A program made the translations under genes and the position numbers. A DNA stretch of 64,000 nt from an uncultured Colwellia sp. (GTDB lineage: Bacteria > Pseudomonadota > Gammaproteobacteria > Enterobacterales > Alteromonadaceae): contig CAJXQI010000023.1 in the NCBI GenBank assembly GCA_913058395.1, positions 1 through 64,000 on the forward strand, in the 5' to 3' direction. This document shows positions 46,131 through 52,754 of this stretch, in pieces; position 1 is the first letter of the stretch; each line of letters opens with the position of its first letter. The notes under the pieces are model-generated. The model made no database searches. It saw only the letters and a program-made list of their open reading frames with translations, and had not been told where the DNA came from.

Positions 46131-47192
46131 TTATTCGTTTTTAGGTTTTGTTTTATTTTCTTTTTCTTGGGCAATAATTTCTAAAGCCATTTTTGCTAAC
46201 GGCTCGACAAACGTACCAATTTTACTGGCATTAGCATTAGAGGCGTTACCTTGCGATGCCCTTTTAGCCACGCCTTGAACAATGGCGGCTAAACGGAAAA
46301 AACCAAAGGTAAGATAAAACGTCCAATTTTCTATCTTGTCGATGTTCATACGTTGACAATATTGCGCAATATATTCTTCTTCGCTTGGAATACCCAAACT
46401 GCTGCGGTCAATGCCTTTTAAGCCATCAATACTGCCTAAACCTTGCGGCATACGTAATCCCATACATTGATAAGCCAAATCTGAAAATGGATGTCCTAAG
46501 GTAGAAAGTTCCCAGTCCAATATCGCCATAATCTCAGGCTTGTCTTTCGCAAACATAATATTGTCTAAACGATAATCACCATGCACTAAACATATACGGC
46601 CATCATCTTCAGGTAGGTTGGCTTCTAACCATTGTCCTAGTGTATTCATAGCTGGAATATCTTGTAGTTCAGAGGCTTTGTATTGTGCTAACCAGCGTTC
46701 CAGTTGGCGCTTAAAATAATTACCCATTTTGCCGTAGTCACTTAAACCAACCTTTTCAATATCCACACTGTGCAGCGCTACTAAGGCTTTATTCATGGCG
46801 TCATACATCGCTGTTCTACGGTGATTATCTTCAATTTCAGTTAACGATGCATGCCAATAAATACTGCCGTCACAAAACTCCATCAAATAGAACATTGAAC
46901 CCATAATGTTGGTGTCTAGACAAAGGTGATAAACCTGAGCCACAGGGACATCACTATTTTTAAGCGCATCTAGTACTCTAAACTCACGATCAACCGCATG
47001 GGCTGATTTCAATAATTTACCGGGGGGTTGCCGACGTAAAACATAAGTACCTGACTGAGCAATTACTTTAAAGGTAGGGTTTGACTGCCCTCCTGGAAAC
47101 TTATCTAAGCTTATCGGTCCTTTAAAGCCGGCAACGTGGTGCTCGAGGTAATTCGTTAAAACATCCATATCAATGGCTAAAGCATTTGGCAT
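46131..47192 (-). CDS. phosphotransferase, ACAD10/11 kinase-domain type
   Basis: A 353-residue protein of the aminoglycoside phosphotransferase (APH) fold. FPGGQSNPTFKV (phosphate-binding loop, near residue 28), YVLRRQPPGKLLKSAHAVDREFRVL, the catalytic HGDYRLDNIMF near 205-215 and the metal-site ILDWELSTLGHPFSDLAY near 223-240 all match. This type forms the N-terminal kinase domain of vertebrate ACAD10/11 and LvaA in Pseudomonas, which phosphorylate 4-hydroxyacyl-CoA. It is 45 bases downstream of an ACAD11-like dehydrogenase gene, so the two enzymes probably act in sequence. Confidence 0.9.
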   Translation of the reverse strand: MPNALAIDMDVLTNYLEHHVAGFKGPISLDKFPGGQSNPTFKVIAQSGTYVLRRQPPGKLLKSAHAVDREFRVLDALKNSDVPVAQVYHLCLDTNIMGSMFYLMEFCDGSIYWHASLTEIEDNHRRTAMYDAMNKALVALHSVDIEKVGLSDYGKMGNYFKRQLERWLAQYKASELQDIPAMNTLGQWLEANLPEDDGRICLVHGDYRLDNIMFAKDKPEIMAILDWELSTLGHPFSDLAYQCMGLRMPQGLGSIDGLKGIDRSSLGIPSEEEYIAQYCQRMNIDKIENWTFYLTFGFFRLAAIVQGVAKRASQGNASNANASKIGTFVEPLAKMALEIIAQEKENKTKPKNE

Positions 47193-47237
47193 TTATTCAC
47201 TACTCTTAATTAAAATAATTGGCGCGATGGCAATAAA

Positions 47238-48449
47238 TCATTCTGCCTTTTGCTTAACTAAATCTCGCCCTAATTGCATCATATGTACTTGATCAGGGCC
47301 ATCAGCTAAACGTAAGGTTCTTTGCCCTGCATAGGCATGCGCTAAGAAAGTATCTTGGCTAACACCGACGGCACCATGACACTGAATAGCCCGATCTAGG
47401 ACATCAAGTGACATATTCGGCGCTACAATTTTGATCATGGCAATTAAGTCTTTAGCCGCTTTATTACCTTCGGTATCCATTTTATGCGCAGCTTTTAAGG
47501 TCATTAAGCGGGCTTGTTCAATTTGACAAGCAGATAAGGCAATATCTTCACGAATAGATTGTTGTTTGATCATAGGACGACCAAAAACAATACGTTCATT
47601 GACGCGTTTACACATTAGATCTAATGCCCGTTGAGCAACACCAATTGAGCGCATGCAATGATGTACACGCCCTGGCCCTAATCGGCCTTGAGCAATTTCA
47701 AAACCTTTACCTTCACCGACAATAATATTTTCTACCGGTACTCGAACATTTTCAAAGGTAATTTCGGCATGCCCTTCTGGTGCATCAACATAACCAAACA
47801 CTTGCATAGGGCGAACAACGGTTACCCCAGGCGTTTTCATAGGTACTAATACTTGCGATTGCTGAATGTAACGATTGCTATTTTCCGGATCGGTTTTTCC
47901 CATCACAATCATGACTTCACATTGTTTACGACAAGCACCACTAATATAAAACTTACGGCCGTTAATAACGTACTCGTCACCTTCACGATCAATTCGTAGT
48001 TCAATATTGGTTGCATCGCTTGAAGCAACTTCGGGTTCAGTCATCGCGAAAGCAGAACGGATTTTCCCTTCTAAGAGTGGCTCTAACCATTGTTTTTTCT
48101 GTGCTTCACTGCCATATTTTGCCAATACTTCCATATTGCCAGTATCAGGTGCTGCACAATTGAAAACTTCAGGCCCCCACATCACTTTACCCATGATTTC
48201 AGCAAGCGGTGCATATTCTAAATTGGTTAAACCAGCACTATATTTACCATAGGCGACAGGAAGAAATAAATTCCATAAACCCGCGGCTTTTGCTTTTGCT
48301 TTTAGCTCTTCCATTAATGCTGGTGTCGTCCATTGGTCTTTAGCAACAAGATCATGCATTTCTTGTTCAACAGGAAAAACATGATCATCCATAAAATCAG
48401 ATACCTGTTTAATAAGTTTTTGAACTTTTTCGCTATATTCAAAATTCAT
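47238..48449 (-). CDS. acyl-CoA dehydrogenase, ACAD10/11-like
   Basis: I choose ATG 48449 (AAGGA 7 bases upstream); the frame extends to 48479. The 403-residue protein matches the ACAD10/11 dehydrogenase domain: [16 protein letters not shown] near 145, [21 protein letters not shown] near 174, and [20 protein letters not shown] at the end. In this group the usual catalytic Glu region reads DGPD-x-VH, with Asp in place of Glu. ACAD10/11 and LvaC remove phosphate from a 4-phosphoacyl-CoA to give an enoyl-CoA or 3-hydroxyacyl-CoA. Its gene precedes the kinase gene. Confidence 0.9.
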   Translation of the reverse strand: MNFEYSEKVQKLIKQVSDFMDDHVFPVEQEMHDLVAKDQWTTPALMEELKAKAKAAGLWNLFLPVAYGKYSAGLTNLEYAPLAEIMGKVMWGPEVFNCAAPDTGNMEVLAKYGSEAQKKQWLEPLLEGKIRSAFAMTEPEVASSDATNIELRIDREGDEYVINGRKFYISGACRKQCEVMIVMGKTDPENSNRYIQQSQVLVPMKTPGVTVVRPMQVFGYVDAPEGHAEITFENVRVPVENIIVGEGKGFEIAQGRLGPGRVHHCMRSIGVAQRALDLMCKRVNERIVFGRPMIKQQSIREDIALSACQIEQARLMTLKAAHKMDTEGNKAAKDLIAMIKIVAPNMSLDVLDRAIQCHGAVGVSQDTFLAHAYAGQRTLRLADGPDQVHMMQLGRDLVKQKAE

Positions 48450-48485
48450 CGTATGGTCCTTATTTAATCTTGTTAACAAGCAAAT

Positions 48486-49622
48486 TTAGCTTAATGACAT
48501 TAGTGACTTTTTAGTAAAAGGTTTAATTTCTTCAATCGCGTTAACGCCGATTTTATTGACCCAATCAGGGTCAACTAGCAATGCGCGTCCAATGGCAACC
48601 AAATCAAACTCATTGTTGCCTAAGCGTTCAAGTAGTTCTTCAATCCCAGTTGGATTCGAGGTACCTGATAAGTCTTTATTGCCTTCGCCAATAAAGTCAG
48701 CGTCTAAGCCAACATTACCCACGGTAATAACAGGTTTATCGGTTAATTTTTTCGTCCACCCCGCTAGATTTAAATCCGAGCCTTCAAATTCACTGACCCA
48801 AAAACGGCGCGTACTCGCATGAAATACATCAACGCCAGCATCACTAAGTAAACCTAAAAATATACCTAATTCTTCAGGTGTTTGACAAAGCTTGGCACTG
48901 TAATCTTGTTGCTTCCATTGAGAAAATCTAAATATTATCGTGAAATCTTCACCAACAGCAGCGCGTATGGCTTGGACAATTTCAACACCAAAGCGCGTAC
49001 GATTTTTTAACGAGCCACCGTATTGGTCGTCACGTTGATTAGTGCCTTGCCAAAAGAATTGGTCTACTAAATAACCATGAGCACCATGAACTTCAATGGC
49101 GTCAAAACCTATGTTTTTCGCATCAAGTGCAGCTTGCGCGAATGATGCAACAACTTCATCTATATCGGCTTGAGTCATTGCAACACCATTTTCAGCGCCC
49201 GGCTTAAATAAACCTGACGGGCTATATGCCGGTACTTCTTTATCTGGACCTACACCTAGTTTTCTCACTGAGCCCACATGCCACAATTGTGGTGCAATTT
49301 TACCACCAGCGGCGTGTACTTCATCAACCACGTGCTTCCAACCAGCAAGTGCTTCTTCACCATGAATAGCTGGCACATTTTCATAACCATTAGCACCTTT
49401 ATGTGAAATGAAGGTACCTTCGGTAATAATTAGACCAACATTACCTTCAGCACGCCTGCGGTAATATGCTGCAACGTCTTTTGACGGTATGTTGTTCGGA
49501 GAAAACGCACGTGTCATAGGTGCCATTACCGTTTTATTTTTTAGTGTTAATGACTTAACTGAAAACGTTTTAAATAATGCGTCTGTATTGGTGCTGGCTG
49601 TTGTGTCTGTGTTCGTCGTCAT
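48486..49622 (-). CDS. Old Yellow Enzyme family flavin oxidoreductase
   Basis: A 378-residue FMN enzyme. KNKTVMAPMTRAFSP near 28-42, PQLWHVGS near 110, VEVHGAHGYLVDQFFWQGTNQRDDQYGGSLKNRTRF near 173-210 split over the His-His substrate site, and a final LVAIGRALLVDPDWVNKI match the NADH:flavin oxidoreductase/OYE family (12-oxophytodienoate reductase type). OYEs reduce activated C=C bonds of enones, enals and nitro compounds with NAD(P)H. This fits unsaturated or oxidised acyl substrates. It is in the middle of the upstream transcription unit. Confidence 0.92.
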   Translation of the reverse strand: MTTNTDTTASTNTDALFKTFSVKSLTLKNKTVMAPMTRAFSPNNIPSKDVAAYYRRRAEGNVGLIITEGTFISHKGANGYENVPAIHGEEALAGWKHVVDEVHAAGGKIAPQLWHVGSVRKLGVGPDKEVPAYSPSGLFKPGAENGVAMTQADIDEVVASFAQAALDAKNIGFDAIEVHGAHGYLVDQFFWQGTNQRDDQYGGSLKNRTRFGVEIVQAIRAAVGEDFTIIFRFSQWKQQDYSAKLCQTPEELGIFLGLLSDAGVDVFHASTRRFWVSEFEGSDLNLAGWTKKLTDKPVITVGNVGLDADFIGEGNKDLSGTSNPTGIEELLERLGNNEFDLVAIGRALLVDPDWVNKIGVNAIEEIKPFTKKSLMSLS

Positions 49623-49685
49623 AAATATTTTCTCGTAATTTTTAATATGCTTAAGATAAAGCGCTATTTAGCAATTATTTTGGAA

Positions 49686-50456
49686 TTAGCCAATCAGGTA
49701 TCCACCGTCAACATTAATAGCGGTGCCGGTAGTGTAGCTTGATGCATCTGACACTAAATACAGTACCGTACCTGCCATTTCATCGGGTTGAGCAACACGC
49801 TTCATTGGCACATGTGCCATGGCTTGCTCTAAAATTTTGGGATTGTTCACTAAGGTCGAGGCAAACTTAGTGTCTGTTGCACCTGGCAATAAGGCATTAA
49901 CACGAATATTGAATTGCGCGCATTCTTTAGCAAAAGCTTTTGTCATCGAAATAACCGCCGCTTTCGTAATAGAATAAATACCTTGGAAGTCACCAGGTAT
50001 CACACCATTAATAGAAGCGACATTGACAATGCTGCCGCCATCACTATCTCTCATTAACTTAGCGCCTAGTGTCGACATAAAGAAATAACCACGAATATTG
50101 ACATCAACCGTTTTCTGAAAGGCACTTAAATCAGTATCTAAAATATGACCAAAATATGGGTTAGCGGCGGCATTGTTCACTAAAATATCTAGCTTGCCGT
50201 GTTGCTCGGCAATACTGGCAAAAATAGCATCAATTTGATCCATTTCTCCGATATGACAAGCTATCGCTTGCGCACTGCCGCCTGCTTTCGTTATATCATC
50301 AACAACAGCTTGGCAGCCTGCAATTTTTCGACTTGAAACAATAACGTGTGCGCCATGCTGAGCAAGTAACTTGGCGATACTTTCACCAATACCTCGGCTA
50401 GCACCGGTAACTAATGCGATTTTTCCTGATAAATCAAATAAATTGCCATTATTCAT
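49686..50456 (-). CDS. SDR family oxidoreductase
   Basis: A 256-residue short-chain dehydrogenase. VTGASRGIGESIAKLLAQHGA at residues 16-36 binds NAD(P); LVNNAAANPYFGH is near 88; the active site is NVASINGVIPGDFQGIYSITKAAVISM. The C-terminus GTAINVDGGYLIG is typical. It is probably a 3-hydroxyacyl-CoA or 3-ketoacyl reductase-type enzyme. It is the second gene of the upstream unit, directly behind the histidine phosphatase gene. Confidence 0.92.
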   Translation of the reverse strand: MNNGNLFDLSGKIALVTGASRGIGESIAKLLAQHGAHVIVSSRKIAGCQAVVDDITKAGGSAQAIACHIGEMDQIDAIFASIAEQHGKLDILVNNAAANPYFGHILDTDLSAFQKTVDVNIRGYFFMSTLGAKLMRDSDGGSIVNVASINGVIPGDFQGIYSITKAAVISMTKAFAKECAQFNIRVNALLPGATDTKFASTLVNNPKILEQAMAHVPMKRVAQPDEMAGTVLYLVSDASSYTTGTAINVDGGYLIG

Positions 50457-50498
50457 GATGTTCCCTACTTAAATTTTGGTTAATTTTTTAACAAGTGA

Positions 50499-51233
50499 TT
50501 ATCTAAAAGTAATCCAGTCATCGCCTGCTTGTTCCAAATGACTATAGTTATTCAAATAATCAACACTAAGCATGTTTTCAGAAAATAGCAGTTTAGTTAC
50601 GCTAGTATTTCTAGCTTGCTGATTAATTTCTAATGCTTGTTGATCACTGAGTTTTAATATGTGCTGTACGATCACTGAAATAGTACCGCCAGAGGTAAAA
50701 ACTAAGATGTCTTTTGAATTTTTAGACTCATTGCCCTCAGCGTTAACCTTACGTTTGTTGGCAAGCTCCTGGGCAATAATATCGTGCAGTGCTCTTATGC
50801 AGCGTGTTTTAAACTCAAGCCAGCTCTCTTTATACTCTTGGTCTTTATCACCAGAAACCCAACGATTAAGCGCTTGAGCAAATTCTTTTTGAAAAGTTTT
50901 GTTTGGCTCTTTAAGTTGGTTAATTTCTTCGCTCATTTTTGTCAGGTCTTGCCATTGAGCTTGATAGTTTTTTAAGATATCAACATGGTCAAACTCATTA
51001 AAACCAGAGTGAATAATCATTGGTGTAGCAGCACCTTGATAGCCTTCTTTAAAGCTAGATAAAGTTTGGCTGTGACGTAATAAGTCACCAGAATAAAATT
51101 TGCTCGGATTAGCTCGCGCACGCCAATACTGGCCTAGCAACTCAGCCTGTTTGCTACCTTTTTCGGATAACTGATCATAGTCAGCGCTACCAAAAGATGC
51201 CTGACCATGACGGATCAAATAAATTGCTGCCAT
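50499..51233 (-). CDS. histidine phosphatase family protein
   Basis: A 244-residue phosphatase. The catalytic RHG motif is YLIRHGQASFGSADYDQLSEKG at residues 5-26, with the second catalytic His in the VFTSGGTISVIVQH region and Arg from LLRHSQT near 55. It would remove phosphate from a small molecule. It is the first gene after the 51.4-kb promoter. With a kinase and ACAD10/11-like enzyme in the same unit, a role in removing a misplaced phosphate (metabolite repair) is possible but unproven. Confidence 0.88.
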   Translation of the reverse strand: MAAIYLIRHGQASFGSADYDQLSEKGSKQAELLGQYWRARANPSKFYSGDLLRHSQTLSSFKEGYQGAATPMIIHSGFNEFDHVDILKNYQAQWQDLTKMSEEINQLKEPNKTFQKEFAQALNRWVSGDKDQEYKESWLEFKTRCIRALHDIIAQELANKRKVNAEGNESKNSKDILVFTSGGTISVIVQHILKLSDQQALEINQQARNTSVTKLLFSENMLSVDYLNNYSHLEQAGDDWITFR

Positions 51234-51411
51234 TGCTACTGCTCAGCCTTAATATAAAATATTGAGCTCAATAAGGAAGGCATAGACCAGTCATTGAACT
51301 GACTTTTAGTTATTGTTTTTATTTCGAAAACAACCACATTGCCTCCTTAGCTCTGTTTTAAATAACTACCACTTTTATATAGCAAGTACGGTAGTTCGAA
51401 TGTACTTGACT

Positions 51412-51482
51412 ATGCTAAGCCTAGCATCTAAATTAAACAAATGAATAGTTCTAATACCCTACTATTTGTATTTTAAATAGTA
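51412..51482 (-). promoter_or_regulatory. island promoter 1 with LysR-type upstream sites
   Basis: On the minus strand -35 TTGTTT (51435-51440) and -10 TAGCAT (51412-51417) are 17 bases apart. Upstream, GAATAGTT lies at 51443-51450 and AAATAGTA at 51475-51482, 32 bases apart, the same spacing as at 43.2 kb. TACTATTT/AAATAGTA arms (51460-51482) also form an 8-bp inverted repeat. The layout suits a LysR-type activator site (recognition plus activation sites) next to the promoter and also near the divergent LysR gene. Confidence 0.78.
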
Positions 51483-51490
51483 CTTATTAA

Positions 51491-51514
51491 GGTATGTGTT
51501 GAGGTATGTGTTGA
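51491..51514. repeat. 12-bp perfect tandem duplication
   Basis: GGTATGTGTTGA occurs twice in direct succession (51491-51502 and 51503-51514) upstream of the LysR gene. It could be a binding site or slippage product. Confidence 0.85.
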
Positions 51515-51569
51515 TTGCTCTGATGTTTAACTTCAGACCTTGTGATAAAAAGAACGTAATGGAGTAAGT

Positions 51570-52481
51570 ATGAAAATTGATTTGAATTTGTTCGTTGTGT
51601 TCGATGCAATATATTGTGAGGGTAATATTACCAAAGCCGCATCGGTACTGAATTTATCGCAACCAGCAGTCAGTCACTCTTTAGGAAAATTGCGTACTTA
51701 TTTTGATGATGCTTTGTTTATTCGCCAAGGTAATGAAATGAGGCCGACCCCGGTTGCAAAAAATGTTATTGACGATGTACGAGAAGCGCTACATCAATTA
51801 CAAGTTTGTTTAGTACAGTCACGGCAATTTGAGCCATTAACCTCTCGAAAGAACTTTTCACTTTCACTGCACGGTTCATTAGAGCCCTATTATTTACCCA
51901 TACTGCAAGAAAGCTTGTCGGTAGAATCTCCAGCAATAAACTTGCGAAGTAATAGACGAGTGAGGCGAAGTGAGCTAGAAAACAAATTAGCCAGCGGCGA
52001 TATAGACTTAGCTATTGATGCGCTGATCCCCGTCAGCAATAATATTTTGCACACACAACTAGAGCTAGACCAATTGGTTGTTGTCGCGCGCAAGAACCAC
52101 CCAGCGATTAAAGGCAAACTCGATTTAGAGACTTACCTTAGCTTAGAGCATGTATTGGTGTCATCTAGATCAACAGGCCCTGGTTTGGAAGATTTTGAAT
52201 TATCTCGCATTGGCTTACATCGCAAAATATCATTACGCTGTCAGCATGCAATATCAGCTTGTCGAGTGATAATTAGTAACGACATGCTGCTTACTTTGCC
52301 AAAGACAGCAGCAAAAATGTATAGTGAAATGCTCGATATTACCACTTATCCAATGCCTGTTGACTTGCCTGGAATTGATGTTCATTTGTACTGGCATGTT
52401 AATGTTGACAAAGAGCCTGCAAATAAGTGGTTGAGAAATAAAATGATCATGGCGGCGTCAAATACAAAAATTTCAACGTAA
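51570..52481 (+). CDS. LysR-family transcriptional regulator
   Basis: A 303-residue LysR-type regulator, starting MKIDLNLFVVFDAIY with the winged helix at about residues 5-60: GNITKAASVLNLSQPAVSHSLGKLR. The remaining part is the periplasmic-protein-like effector-binding domain. AATGGAGTAAGT-type ribosome site precedes the ATG. It is divergent from the acyl-CoA island, the standard arrangement for a LysR regulator of a catabolic operon. It probably activates both promoters at 51.4 and 43.2 kb on sensing a pathway intermediate; this is inference from position and shared sites. Confidence 0.93.
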   Translation: MKIDLNLFVVFDAIYCEGNITKAASVLNLSQPAVSHSLGKLRTYFDDALFIRQGNEMRPTPVAKNVIDDVREALHQLQVCLVQSRQFEPLTSRKNFSLSLHGSLEPYYLPILQESLSVESPAINLRSNRRVRRSELENKLASGDIDLAIDALIPVSNNILHTQLELDQLVVVARKNHPAIKGKLDLETYLSLEHVLVSSRSTGPGLEDFELSRIGLHRKISLRCQHAISACRVIISNDMLLTLPKTAAKMYSEMLDITTYPMPVDLPGIDVHLYWHVNVDKEPANKWLRNKMIMAASNTKIST

Positions 52482-52754
52482 TTTATAGCGTTATTCCAAA
52501 GTCAGTTTAGCTACACAATCAACAGTGCTAGTCCATTGTCACTTATATTACCTGCTTAGTATCAACCTTTGCTATGACACAAGATATGATGAAAACATAT
52601 GATGCTGAAGAGCGCTTCTTAGAGGCAGTATTTATTGCACAGCCCTTTAGTTTTCAATAAACTAGCCAAAATGTCTCAACTATTAATAACTTATGCTACA
52701 TTATATGTATGGAATTAACATCTTATAATCAATAGCTTAAGCGAGTATCTTTTT

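Larger units (their letters stand above)
51234..51569. other. divergent regulatory region between the island and its LysR gene
   Basis: This 336-base region holds the island promoter (51412-51482), a 12-bp tandem repeat (51491-51514) and the promoter of the LysR gene. A leader of about 170 bases runs before the histidine phosphatase gene. No gene is seen. Confidence 0.7.

Noticed and set aside
52574-52660. 28-codon frame upstream of the GGDEF/EAL gene
   Set aside because: An ATG-stop frame exists but without a recognisable ribosome site or family; too short to support.
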